Source of the DNA: Larix kaempferi
Taxonomy: Eukaryota; Streptophyta; Pinopsida; Pinales; Pinaceae
DNA: 64,000 nt
Assembly (NCBI GenBank): GCA_027924585.1
Contig: BSBM01000636.1
Coordinates: forward strand, 5,038,001-5,102,000
Reading direction: 5' to 3'
The notes under the pieces are model-generated. The model had not been told where the DNA came from, made no database searches, and worked only from the letters and a program-made list of their open reading frames with translations. This document shows positions 10,914-22,057 of this stretch, piece by piece. The position numbers and the translations under genes were made by a program. Numbering within the stretch: position 1 is the stretch's first letter; every line of letters starts with the position of its first letter.

Positions 10914-13593
10914 TGTTATCACATATATAGTAGCCGGGCTACCATGCATTTTTGGTTAGATTCCAGTACACTATTTAGCCAGTTCCCTTACATTGAGATG
11001 CTGAGATGAGCATCTACTATGGATCACTATCAGATTTTGGACAACAAATATATTCCCCATGCCATGACTGAGTCTCAGGACACTCAGAGAGATGACCGAT
11101 GTAGCTATTTATCCATTTGTACAGAGCAGTTAGTAGTGCCCAGAGTTACAGCAGTAGTTTCAGAGGACAGATGTTGGTTTAGATGATGAGCATTCAGGTA
11201 TATGACTCAGCAGGTATATTATGGCGTCGTGGTTATATTCCTTTTATTTCCATTCTCGTAGCATGTCTTAGCATTTAGTATCATGATCTGGCGATCATAT
11301 AGATATGTGGACCTGGTTGTACTTATATATATATCTTACTTGTCCCTACTCAAACTTAGAAGTTCTTGGCCTATACTCATTGGTTTTACCCTCCTTAGGG
11401 AGAATAGAGGTGATCATTCCCACCATACTTTGGCTTGTTAGTGTTGGTTTCATTAGTCACTGTCTTCATCCATCCATGACTTGCTCAGTTTGTTCATTAC
11501 CTTGACTTACTACTTGACTAGTGGCACGGAGGACCTTCCCCCACTGTAGCCTCTATATTGGATAAGCTTCCCTGTTTATTGTGTCTCGGCTTTGAGTTGG
11601 TGACAAAACTTACCTATGGTGAGTTGGATTTCCTTGAGGAGTCCCCCTAGTCACTAAAGATGTTGTTGGTTAAACCTGAAACTTTTAGTGCTATGGGGAT
11701 TGACCAAGGGTGTCTAAAATTACCCCTTGGACCCACCATGAGCTAGATCTATTATTTTATCGTCATGATTTGGTGGGATCCCCTCTTCTAGGGTGATTTT
11801 GTCCACTTATTGTTATATTTTACTATTGATCCATGTATTGTATTGTTGAGCTCATCTCAACCATTGATTAGATCTTTTGATCTTTTAATCTTAGCCACTC
11901 ATTCAAAAAGTGGTTAGGATTGTGGCCTCTCTCCAATCTATTTAAAGGAGAGAGCTTCTCATTGTAAAGGGGACTTTTGGCTCTGGATTATTCGAATAGA
12001 GAATTATTATTGCATCTATCTGTTGTGTTGTGGTGAATGCTTTTGGAGTTCGTTCATTGATTTTTCCTTTGCATTGGGTTCTTGGAGATTTTGTCTTGCT
12101 ATATTTTTGTGTCACGTTTTTGCATCTACAGGTGGAGGCCGAATTCATTTGAGGAGGACATATTGGTAGGGGAGGACCCTCCCTACTTCTTCCTTGGGTT
12201 TGTTCGTTGGTAACAGGGAGTATTACTGTCTTTGACCTTCTATTTCATGTTATCATTGCATTTTGCTTGTATTTCCTCCATACTTGATCTAACTGATTGA
12301 ATCGATTTTCCTTGGTTTGACAGGTAGAGGAGGTCGCACTTGTGGGCTAGGGCATCATTTCGGCAAGCAAATTCAACAATTTCTCATTTGATCTCTGTGG
12401 GAGTCTTCCTCAACAACAAGGCATCTCATCCCAACACTCAGGTATGATCTCAAGGTAATTTCTCTTTCCATGATCTATCCATTTGTCTAAATGCTTCAAA
12501 CCCTCATAATTTCAAAACCCTCATTTTACATTTTTTTAGATCTAGCAAGATCTACTTGGATTTTGGGTATAAAATTTAAAACCCACCTCTATAGCATCCA
12601 CGGCGATGAGAATCTATAGTTTGGTGTGGATTGGCCATCATTTGACCCATTTCCCAAGGCAAAGAAGCTTCTCCAAGGGAGGTCGCACTTCCTGGGAGAG
12701 GTGAGTTTGCTAGGATCTAGCACCTGGGTAGGTGAGATCCCACTTGATCCTTCATCTACACATTCAGTAACCCACCCTTAGTGTGTCACTTTAGTGATTT
12801 TCACCTCGTGGGCCCCATTCCTCATTTTGAGGTTTGAGCCCCACTTGGGTCACTTTGTGGCACATTTCAATCTCAGATCTACTGAGATCTAGCCATTGGA
12901 TTACCCTAATCTTTTAGATCCACCTACCTCAACACCTCAACATTCTAGATCTACAATTTGGTGGACATCCGACTCCATTTGGCCCATTTCCCAAGGCACT
13001 GATCTGTCTCCAATCCCATTCGACTTTCCTGGATTGTTGGGTTGGCTTGTGGTGTGATCCTTGTTTTGGCTACTTGAACCCCTTAACATTGTCATATCAA
13101 TCAATCAAGTTCACTTTTGGTATTGGTTAGCCCCAATTCAGTCCTTAACTACCTTGCATTGGACACAATTCCCAAGGCAGTGGATTTTCTCACAATTGAC
13201 TAGTACCCTGATTCTGGATCTTATTCTAAACCTCATAAGTCACTTGCACAAACATGTTGGACCAAATCTACATTGTCTAAACCCCTTGATCCAACCTATT
13301 ACTTACCTTGTGATTTCATCCATAGATCTAGAGTTTACCATACACCTTACGTACTTCAATATCATTTTGACTTGATCTGGTGTCTTGGTCTGATCTCTCC
13401 TGTCGGGAGTAGAGCTTGGTCTCCCCCTTTGTTGTCTTGGGATAGATAACATAAAGTGAAGATTGCCTCGATTGGCGTGACAACCATCCATTGGGAATCG
13501 AGGCTATCTTGGTTGCACCTCTTTGGTTGCCCATCCCTTCTGCCATCCATCTTGGATCCATCTCTCGGGGCACCTACAAGTTTGGTGATAACA
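10914..13593 (+). repeat. A-family LTR with ~1.57-kb internal deletion
   Basis: Begins TGTTATCACATATATAG and ends GTGATAACA, matching solo LTRs at 44207 and 57050, but is 2,680 bp instead of about 4,540. The main loss is in U3. Sequence passes directly from the point matching 44985 to the point matching 46555, with a short GTGCT shared at both breakpoints. TATA-like box TATTTAAAG at 11939-11947. Confidence 0.85.
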
Positions 13594-15171
13594 TTTGATG
13601 TATCTGATTATCTACCGGTCTTTTGGGGAGATGATGATGATGTAGAAACCCGGCATGTCTTTTCTTTTCTTAAAGTTGTGGCTAATTTCAAAGTCTTATA
13701 TGAAGATAACATAATGGAGATGTTTGTTAGTACATTACAGGGACCTGTTTATCAATGGTATTTTAAAGAGCTTCCAAATAAATGTATTAACTCTCTTTCG
13801 AGCCTCCTTAGAATATTTATAAGGCAATGGCATAATAAAGGAGCTAGTATGGAGCACTTGGATAGGATCCTTAGAAGGTACTTTCTCTTGTTCATACCTT
13901 GGATTGAGTATCATAAGGAAGACCCCAACTTTCCTCGTATCATCATGACAGAGAATAATAAATATTGGGAGGTGCCTCTAAGTTATATCAATCGTGTAGA
14001 TCTCCCTATAGCACAATCTGGCTTTAAAAAAGAGACTCAGCATGACCCTATCGAAGAGTTCCATGAAGCACCCTTACCTGAAGATTTTGCTGAAAACCAT
14101 CCTCTTGTCACCATAGCTGAAAACATTGAAAATATGGAGTGTTCTCAAATCTACGATGATGATCACATGTGTGTTTCAGATTTGCCTAAAGAGGAAGCCA
14201 TTATAGAAGTTGACAAAGAAATTCATGAAGGGTCTTCAATTGAAGATGTTTCAGAAGAGCTTTCTCAAATTGCCATTGAAGATTTGGGATTTCAGGATTA
14301 CTTTAGTGAAGATTATGATGTTTGTACTTCAAATTCACCTAAGGAAGCAACCATTACAGAAGCCTTTAAAGAAACTTGCGATGATTTTTGTATGATTTAT
14401 GATGACACTCCTCCTTTTTCTCCGCATAGTGGTGAAGTCTTGGACAACTTTATACCTTGTAATATCTTTCAAACCAAGCCTTCTGAGGATAAGTATTATG
14501 AACATGAGGATGGGCATGGCCAGGGTTGTGATGCAATAGACAAAGACTCCCCCTTCATTTACAAGGATGGGCATGATGATTGTTGGATGGATTTAGAAAA
14601 ACCCATCTTCGATATATCAAGAGAGGGGAGTGTTGATTTTGAGACCTTGGGAAATTTTGATATGGAAGAGGAGCCTGTAGATATTTCTCATGATCAATTA
14701 GAGCCATTAATGAGTATTAGTAACGAAGACTTGGATCAACAGTATAACGAAGATTTGGGTAGGATAAAATCAGTGGAATGTCAGTTTCAGCCTTCATCAG
14801 CACATTCAGAGGTTCCTTATGATTTGGAGCAGCCTGGGGCTTATACTTTCACAGAAATAAACTATCAGAAGAGCCTTTCAGATCAATATGATGAGGTAGT
14901 TGGTCTTCCTTATCATTCCGAGTTTTTTCTCAGCTCTATCCAGTCATGGGTAGAAGAGGCCTGCATGAGGACTTACCATTGGGGGAAGCACTTCAAAGAT
15001 CTATCATATGCCTATGATCACCAATCCAATCCTCCAATCCAGAATTATCATGCAGGTTTGCATTTTCTAAATAAGGTATCCTTGTTTTGGCTGGTAACCA
15101 AACACAAGGTGAAAAGTTTTTATATTGATAAAATGTTAAGATGGTTGCATTGGATTTATCATTTTACTTAG
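13456..15171 (+). CDS. gag: Gag of gag-only retrotransposon, N-terminus fused to LTR
   Basis: 571-codon open frame. Residues 1 to about 46 are translated from the end of the A LTR, and true Gag starts at 13594. Residues about 54-128 are a retrotransposon-gag domain (WYFKELPNKCINS block). The rest is long and acidic (many D/E), with a KPIFDISREGSVDFETLGN block equivalent to the PIYD repeats of element C. The C-terminus, WLHWIYHFT, is almost the same as in the Gag at 36274 (WLHWIYDFT). The block WVEEACMRTYHWGKHF corresponds to 4430-4475. No CCHC knuckle, protease or polymerase. The original start and leader are lost, so expression is doubtful although the frame is open. Confidence 0.8.
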   Translation: MKIASIGVTTIHWESRLSWLHLFGCPSLLPSILDPSLGAPTSLVITFDVSDYLPVFWGDDDDVETRHVFSFLKVVANFKVLYEDNIMEMFVSTLQGPVYQWYFKELPNKCINSLSSLLRIFIRQWHNKGASMEHLDRILRRYFLLFIPWIEYHKEDPNFPRIIMTENNKYWEVPLSYINRVDLPIAQSGFKKETQHDPIEEFHEAPLPEDFAENHPLVTIAENIENMECSQIYDDDHMCVSDLPKEEAIIEVDKEIHEGSSIEDVSEELSQIAIEDLGFQDYFSEDYDVCTSNSPKEATITEAFKETCDDFCMIYDDTPPFSPHSGEVLDNFIPCNIFQTKPSEDKYYEHEDGHGQGCDAIDKDSPFIYKDGHDDCWMDLEKPIFDISREGSVDFETLGNFDMEEEPVDISHDQLEPLMSISNEDLDQQYNEDLGRIKSVECQFQPSSAHSEVPYDLEQPGAYTFTEINYQKSLSDQYDEVVGLPYHSEFFLSSIQSWVEEACMRTYHWGKHFKDLSYAYDHQSNPPIQNYHAGLHFLNKVSLFWLVTKHKVKSFYIDKMLRWLHWIYHFT

Positions 15172-15472
15172 CATTTATTTTGTTATGCTTAGAGTAGGAA
15201 AATAAGCTCATCAAGTGAGCATTTACTTTCAACATTTATTTTTCAATACTTTCCTTTTATGTACTTAGAATTTTTTCATTAGTCATTTTTTTAGTTTTTG
15301 AATAATGCAACTTATGGTTCATTGGCTTCTTATAAGAACTTGTGCTACTGAAAGGTTTTCTTGTCAAGTTGAGATGTTTTTACAGGTCATAGAAACCGGA
15401 GATTCTGGTATTCTCGTATGCTCTCCTTGCTTGAAGACTGGATCGAGCACACGTCCCGCAGTTGGAGCCAGA
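15172..15472 (+). other. 3' untranslated region and polypurine-tract block
   Basis: No coding potential. The last about 60 bases match 4867-4929 of element C almost base for base and end TTGGAGCCAGA (15462-15472) immediately before an LTR start at 15473. Confidence 0.7.
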
Positions 15473-18400
15473 TGTTGCCAACTAAGTTGTACTTGGTTGG
15501 ATTATCAAGCGAGCAGGCGGAGTGGAACATGATACATGTTCATTTTTGGTGATTTGATATCCAGCTGGCCTTTTAAAGGCCCCCGTTTTTAAAATTTTCC
15601 ACATGTCCATGGCCCTGCGGGGTTTGTAACAAAACGTACTAGCATGGTGTTTTGTAAAAGACTTGGTTCCCTAGGACTTTTTGGCTAAGTCAGGTATTCC
15701 AAGGAGTTTTTCACCTATCTATTATGTTTTGCATTAGTGCATAACATAATTAATGGGTTTTTCTCCTGCTCCTCCAAAGCTGGAATGCCTTGGGAGGCTG
15801 ACGGGCCTTAGGGGATTGTTAAAGTCTATGGGTCAATGTATATGAACATGCTAGGCGTTAATTTTGAGTCATATGGACATGTGCTAAGTCCCCCTAGGTT
15901 GTTTTTAATTTTCGGCAAGTTTTATTTTTTCCGTAAATTGGGCCATTTTTTAATGGTTCAATTAAAAAAATTGTAATTGGCCTATAAGGGGCATCTGGAG
16001 GTATTTTTTGCCTTAGGGGTGCTCGTTTTCTAACTCAGAGCACCCCCTTAACCCCTAAACCCACTCTTTCTAATGTTTGGGTGATTATTTTTCCACAAAA
16101 ATCCAAAAAAGTCAAAAAACCCCAAAAAGTCATAAAAAATTGAAAAATTGAAAAAATGACTTAATAAAAATATTAAATTTTGGGAGTGATTTATGGACTG
16201 ATTTTTTCAGCTATGTTTTAGGAGTTGTAAGAGCTGATTTTGGAAAGATTCCGGGCAGCTATATTAGTGGGATTACTTCCCCATTTGAGGGGGGCATATT
16301 TCCCAAAATTGGGCCCCTTCAATCATGGAATTTGCAGCTATGTTTATGGGCTGTCACATGGCTGATTTTTAGCTGATTTGGGGCTGATTTTGGCAGCCCA
16401 TTACATGGGAGTGGGCAGCCCCATTTTCTCCACGAGTTATGCCACTCATTCCACCCATTTCTCTCCATCTTTGGCTATTTAAGCATGGCTGCCCACTCCA
16501 TTTTCTAGAGTTGGAGAGTGAGCAGAAATATGTTGTAAGCTTATGCTATTTTGTTGATCAATAAAAAGACTTTGGAGGTCCATATGTGTGATACTTTGTG
16601 AGTGGTTTCATGGTCTCATGATGTGGAGTGATTTGTAGCAAGTTCAAATTCTGGGCATGTAATTTCCAGCCATCTACTAGCCTGCTTGAAGGATTGGTAA
16701 CGATTTTGTGGGAAAGAACAATTAATCTTGTTTGTTTTAATTTGTTCTTGCATTTGTCATATTGTTTAGAGATTCAAAGTTTATATGTTTCATTTGTTTA
16801 TGCTCATACTATTTTGATTTCTAACCATGTGCATTTCTAGTTTGATGGTTTTTCTGTGAGTTTTGTTTGCTACAGGTTGACAGGTGTGGAAAGGGGGATA
16901 GCTTGTTTGCTCTTCACTTTTTCTTCTGTGCACATTTCGGTGGATTTCACCCTCGGTTTCCCACTTTCAAGCTTCCAAAGTCTTTGGTTTCAAGGACCAT
17001 TTTGTCTCTTCTCTCTTCCTCAACTTATAAAATCAAAATTTTCTTGATTACTGGTTACGATTAAAGAGTGATTCTTGATTTTTTTTTTGATTGATATATT
17101 CTTAAGTAGATCGGATTCATTCTTAGAGTTCTAATCTAGTTGTTTAAAGCTTTATCTTCCATTAGATTAGATCTTTCATTATCTATCATTACTTAATTTT
17201 TAAACTGGTTAAAAATTGTTAAAGTCTTGAAAAGTTTGAAAGTAGTGTTAGATCTGATATAAAAGTTTATTTGGCTGTCCAAGAGCATACAATTTGCAGC
17301 TCATATAGCTTGCAAAGACCCCAAGCAAAACTAGCATTATTGCTTGTTTTACTTGGTTAATTTTTGCAGTTTTTACTTAGAATTTTACTTAGAATTTTTT
17401 GGGTTTTTTAGGAGGTGTTCCAAAGACACTCTTAAAGTGTTTTTGGGCATCTTATACTAATCATTGCTTGCTGGTTTGCAGCAAAAGACGAACAGGTAGG
17501 AGGAAGTGCTGCCGAAATTTCGAAGATCCAGGCAATCCGGAGGACAAATTTTCATATTTTTCAAAAACCGGTCATTTTTTCCTAGAATTTTGTAAGCCAC
17601 CAAGTCACTTAAAGTAGACTGGGGCACTTCTCTAGATCATTGTAAACAACTATTAAACGAGAGCAAGTGGGCTAGCCAGCGCCCATACCCCATCCCCCCA
17701 GGGGTGGCCTGTGTCGTCTCATTTTCATGGCGTGATTTTTAGAGTAGTTTATTTCTTTGTTTTCCGGCATTTAATAAAATTAATTAGGATTAAAATAAAC
17801 CTTGTTGGTCCGTTCCACTGGCGGGCCACAAGTTCACTCATAACATAGTTTTTCACATTTTTTTTTTACAAACTCATAACGCCCCCCTTGCTTTCCCGAA
17901 GTAGGGTTTCTGTATGAGGGCTTGCCCGAAATACGTGCCTGAAAAGAGACTCCTGGGGTTTTAAAAAAAAGATAAAATTTGGGTTCATAAAATTTTGTCT
18001 AAAAATACCAAGGCTTCTCCCGTATGCTCTGTGGCCGACTTGCAGCTCAGTCTGATCCAGTCGGTACACACCAGAAAGGAGGGGATGACTAGTAATAGGA
18101 TCTAACACCGCCCCAATAAAAAATCATTTTTGTGAAAATCCGGCACAACACGCATTTTGTTGTCGTGGGCAAATTTCCCAGAAGGCTTGGGACAACACTG
18201 AGTAGTGACCTCTTGGAAACCGTTAGGCTTGCCCTCGTTGGTATAGCATCTGAACACCTCCTCGAGACTCCGATTCAGCCCAAAGCCTGAGAGGGAATCC
18301 ACACTTCAAATTTCCGGACATGTTCCCCCGTACCTTGCGTATATTGGGAACCCACCTGCCATAATAAAAAAAGATCACTATCACATTAATTTTAAAATAA

Positions 18401-18802
18401 ATCAAGAACACTCGCACAACATTTACTTTTTCTACTTATGCATTTGTTTATTGACTCCATTATAAGGCACTGGTCTTGTTTAAAGTTATTTCATATTATT
18501 GACTAATGTGCAAGTAAATGATGATTATTTTGAATGAGAGCAAATGATGAATGATTGTTTTATTTGACAAAAGTATATGTTGTCTATTCTTGGTTACCAA
18601 AAATATTTTTCTAACTCCTAGATTAGAGGCCTTAGTTTCTTTTTATTTTTTAGGGTCCACCCCCCTTGGCTTCGCTAGGAAAGCCTAGACGGAGGAGTCG
18701 AGTCCCAAGTGACAGCACTTGACTCTGACTTGCCCCCAAGGCCACACCAGCAGCTTGAAGACTTCTGCTGCGTTTTCCCAGGTGTGGAACCAGGCGGCAA
18801 CA
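15473..18802 (+). repeat. B-family LTR (TGTTGCC...GGCAACA)
   Basis: A 3,330-bp LTR with 7-bp inverted ends, following the polypurine block of the gag region. Its first about 350 bp and its end resemble family C in a diverged form (GGGGATTTTGTAA-like and CCTAGGACTTT blocks), so B and C are related. TATA-like TATTTAAG at 16476-16483 and an AATAAA-like signal near 16560. No matching B LTR lies upstream of gag. Confidence 0.8.
16476..16483 (+). promoter_or_regulatory. TATA-like box of LTR B
   Basis: TATTTAAG in a T/C-rich context, about 75 bp before a possible polyadenylation signal (ATCAATAAAAAG). Confidence 0.4.
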
Positions 18803-18989
18803 GGGAGTAGATCTGGGTCTCCCCCTTGCTATCTTGGATTTGATAGCTAAAGCGAAGAGTGCCTTGGTTGGCGTGACAACCATCCATTTGGGAACGTAGG
18901 CCCTCTTGGTTCACCACTTTAGTTTCCTATCCCCTCTACCATCCACATTGGATCCACCTATAGGGGCAGCTACAAGATTGGTGATAACA
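18803..18989 (+). repeat. A-family LTR tail only
   Basis: Matches the last 189 bp of the 10914 LTR (13405-13593), starting at the same GGGAG and ending GTGATAACA, but clearly diverged. Either B integrated into an A LTR at GGGAG, or the 3' LTR is recombinant. Confidence 0.75.
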
Positions 18990-19800
18990 GGAACCTTGTG
19001 TTCTCAGGTTGAGCACCCGACATTCTCTCTCTAATCGAAGGAGATAGTCTCTTTGGGGTAGACATCTAGATTAGTTTCATTTCTTTGCAACAAACACATT
19101 AATCCCCTAAGTAAAAGAGAGACATTAAAATTTACCTAAATTTAAAGGACCACTTGCAAAACATTGTTACAATCTCATTTCTCTATTTTGCAAGCACTTT
19201 ACATTATTAACTTGTTCACAATATTTGCTTCAAGTACTTTGTTTTTCAGCTAAATATTGTTACACGTATCTTGGTTCATTAAGCTGTTCGTGATTCTATA
19301 ATTTAAATGCTTTATGTGACATCTTGATAATCTATTTCCAAGCATTTTATTTTAATTGGTTCATTTTACTGGAAGTCATCATATTCTTGTCATATTTGTT
19401 AAAGTGAATGAGTTGATACTTTGGGAAAGTTATTTGTAAGTTGATTATTGTGACTCCATAACCCGAGTAGAGATAGCACTGGTTATTTCCATAATTTGAT
19501 TTATTTCTCTCTTAAGTATATTATTGGTTGATTGATTAAAAGGTTTGCTTGCCATTGAAATATTTTGCATTTTGCACGTTGACTGTCATATTAGTCTTTG
19601 GTAATTTACGACTCTCTAAAACAAACTAAAAAAAGAACTTAGTAAGTAGGGACTACCCCCCTTGGACTTTGGGAGTTGTGGTCTAAACGGAGGAGTTTAG
19701 GACCGAGGTGACATTGGGTTCTTAACTCATAGTTTCCCTCAAGAACACACATAGCGGTTGGGAGACTTACCCGTGTGCAAATGTGTTTTAGGCGGCAATA

Positions 19801-20846
19801 GGTATCTACTGCCAACTTTAATGCGTGAACATATGAGAAGAGGATGGAGTTATAGCAAAATGTTATGGCATCACTGTGTGAACATATGAGAAGAGGATGG
19901 GGTTATAGCAAAATTAGTTACTGCCACTTGTAAAGTTATCAATCTAAAAATCAAGGAGAATTTGGAAAATTGTATTGAATTTAGCAAAGAGTTCATTACT
20001 AAATCTTGTCAATGGAGACCAAGGAAAATCAAAGGTTAAATAAACCATGGTATGGTATGACCATTGACTCCTTTGGGTTATAATCTTTGCCTTATAAGTG
20101 CTACTGCATAGAAATAAAACATTTAATTTTTGGAAAATGCAGCTTATTGTACTTAAGGGAAACAACGAGAATAACTCACAACGTGGAGCTCCTTTGTTGC
20201 AAGGAAAGGTCCGTTGGAGACAACCTAATCCTCTCCCAGAAAATCTGTAATAGCAAAGTTGTTGATAATCACCAAATATTATTATTATTCACGATTATTA
20301 TAGCCAAAAATAAACACCACTTAATATTCAAAAATATATCAAACTGAAACACATAAAATTTTAAAATTCAAAAATATATTAAACACATAAAATTTTCAAA
20401 GTACTAGTACATAGGTTTGAGACTCATTCCCAATTGCTTGCATCTTGAAGAAATATTGGAACGGTGATTTTGTATTGTTTATTAAATTCTAGCACTTGTC
20501 CTTTTAGTGAATTAAATAAACTAATATTTTCAACATTAATTCAATATTTACTAAATATGAGATAAAAAGGAGGCGTGCTTACCTATTATCTATTTCATTT
20601 GTTGCGAAGTAATTTCCTACGAGATTCCTGCATGTCATAATATTACATACTATAACTTGTACACTGTAGTTGATAACACTAAGCATGTTGATCATTTACT
20701 AGTAAAGCAGCCTCTAATTGTAATAAAGATGGAAATAAAGACGGGCAACTATGTATATATACAAAGAGGGAAAAGAAGGCAGAGTGGAAGAGATTATGAA
20801 ATTTATTTCAAAAGTTTGAAAGGTCAAGTCAACTGATGACTTTGTA
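19801..20846. other. Unclassified sequence beyond element C
   Basis: AT-rich, with no convincing coding sequence. It holds a short two-copy repeat (about 19825-19860 and 19876-19911, 'gtgaacatatgagaagagga' and following bases). It could be old intron or flank of the LRR exon relic next to it. No function assigned. Confidence 0.5.
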
Positions 20847-20937
20847 TCAGAAATTACTCCTCTTTGCATACACTTTCAAATTGTTTTCACTAAGCCATGT
20901 TGGAAGAGCTCCTGAAAACTGGTTGTAAGACAGATCT
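20847..20937 (-). pseudogene. Relic exon of a leucine-rich-repeat receptor kinase
   Basis: On '-', TTTTTGCAG (a good 3' splice site ending at 20938) is followed by 29 codons starting DLSYNQFSGALPTWL and then a TGA. DLSYNxFSGxLPxWL is the typical LRR core of plant receptor kinases, especially the LRR-VIII group, where single repeats lie on separate exons with this intron placement. The next residues (SENNLKVYAKRSNF) fit the segment after the last repeat of that group. No further exons or kinase domain are found nearby, so this looks like a fragment or one exon of a gene torn apart by insertions. Confidence 0.6.
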
Positions 20938-21184
20938 CTGCAAAAACAGTGCATTAGCAATACAATAAGACAATTGTTAATAAAATTGAGATTCCATAAA
21001 CAATAGTGTAAAATCTAAAAATTTTGCATATCAGAGTGTTATGATGCCTAAGGATAGTATAGTTTATGTTACTCATTAGAGTTGTATGTATTTTATGCTA
21101 GTTGTTTGTACATTAGGGTATAGGTAAGTCATGGTTGGTGGGACATTTATTGCTAAACACATTTTATTGTAAGTTATAAAAGGA
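20938..21184. other. Probable intron or flank, no features
   Basis: AT-rich stretch upstream (on '-') of the relic exon. No coding sequence or repeat recognised. Confidence 0.4.
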
Positions 21185-21940
21185 ATTGAGACTAGGGTTA
21201 TCGGAACTGGATTGGTTATAGCAAAACCGACTGATCCGACCAGTTTCCACAGGCTTCCGGTTGGAACCGGTGTCTCAAACTGAAAAAGACCGATTCTGTA
21301 AGGAACCGGTCAGTTTTGTATAGCCGTGTACGAAGGGTGCTACTTGTTTTTTTTCTAAAAAATAATTAAAAGATAAAGTGAGGAGGGGAACTAACGGCCC
21401 CGACTAAATCTATATAAAGAGGTCCCCACCATCTAATTGTCTCACACTACTCACTTGAATGATTTGGATTTTTTGAGCTAAGTTTCTTGGGCCGTTTTAG
21501 AGAGCTAATTGTAGGGTTGATTTGGAGAGGTTGCTGGGCTGATTTGAAGAATTGATTAAGGGATATCTTGGAAATATTGTGAGCTAAGTTTAGTGGGGTG
21601 ATTTGGAGGTGTTTCAAGGTTTTTTTTACAAGGTTTATTTGACTGATTTATAGCCTATTTATTGATGTACTTTGGTTCAGATATGGAATGCACTTGGTGC
21701 TATTTTGGTTGTATGCACTTTGACTTGCTATATACATGAGAAAATTTGCATATTTGTGTATAATCGTTTAGATTCTCATGGATGCACTGAATATATACTT
21801 TTTTTCCAAAATTTAAATATTTGATGTATAATTTGGTCAACTGGTTTTGTGATTCCTTTTTTTCTGGTTTCTATCTAGTTTCGGTTCCTAGGGTCAACCA
21901 ATTCGATCATTGGTCCAGTTTTGATAACTATGATTGAGAC
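21185..21940. mobile_element. 740-bp non-autonomous hAT-like element
   Basis: Perfect 8-bp target duplication ATTGAGAC (21185-21192, 21933-21940) surrounds 21193-21932. The ends form imperfect inverted repeats, TAGGGTTATCGGAACTGGA against CATAGTTATCAAAACTGGA (14 of 19). Near both ends lie further CCGGTT/AACCGG-like words. No transposase. Not the same family as the 3.3-kb hAT at 6833, since ends and subterminal motifs differ. Confidence 0.8.
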
Positions 21941-22057
21941 ACAAGTAGTAGTTAAAATTTTTCTAGATGGTAAAATGCTAAAGAAACTGCATGCATGTAA
22001 AGTCACTCATCTGACATGAAATGATTGAAGAGGTAAAAGAGACAAGAAATTATAAAT

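Larger units (their letters stand above)
10909..18994 (+). mobile_element. Chimeric gag-only element with mismatched ends (TSD GGAAC)
   Basis: The unit runs 10914-18989 and is bounded by GGAAC on both sides (10909-10913, 18990-18994). It starts TGTTATCACA and ends GGTGATAACA, as A-family LTRs do. Inside are an A-type LTR (10914-13593), then gag coding sequence with no leader or primer site (13594-15171), then a complete LTR of another family (15473-18802, TGTTGCC...GGCAACA), then only the last 187 bp of an A-type LTR. The two A tails (13405-13593, 18803-18989) differ clearly, so they are not a newborn LTR pair. Either several events are superposed or it formed from recombined templates. Confidence 0.8.
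4931..19800 (+). repeat. 3' LTR of element C, split by two insertions
   Basis: Starts TGTTGACC at 4931 and ends GGCAATA at 19800, the equivalent of 2568 in the first LTR. It is present as 4931-6832, 10176-10913 and 18990-19800, about 3.45 kb in all. The gaps are a hAT transposon (6833-10175) and a retroelement (10914-18989), each with its own target duplication. Just before the second gap a segment around 'ttgagcaccc' is duplicated locally (about 10870 and 19013). Divergence from the first LTR marks an old insertion. The far-side target duplication cannot be tested. Confidence 0.83.

Noticed and set aside
13061-13375. 104-codon open frame
   Set aside because: Lies within the A LTR tail; no recognisable domain and not kept in the other A LTRs.
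19825-19911. Two-copy 36-bp repeat about 51 bp apart
   Set aside because: Short, isolated, without further structure; mentioned only as content of the unclassified stretch.
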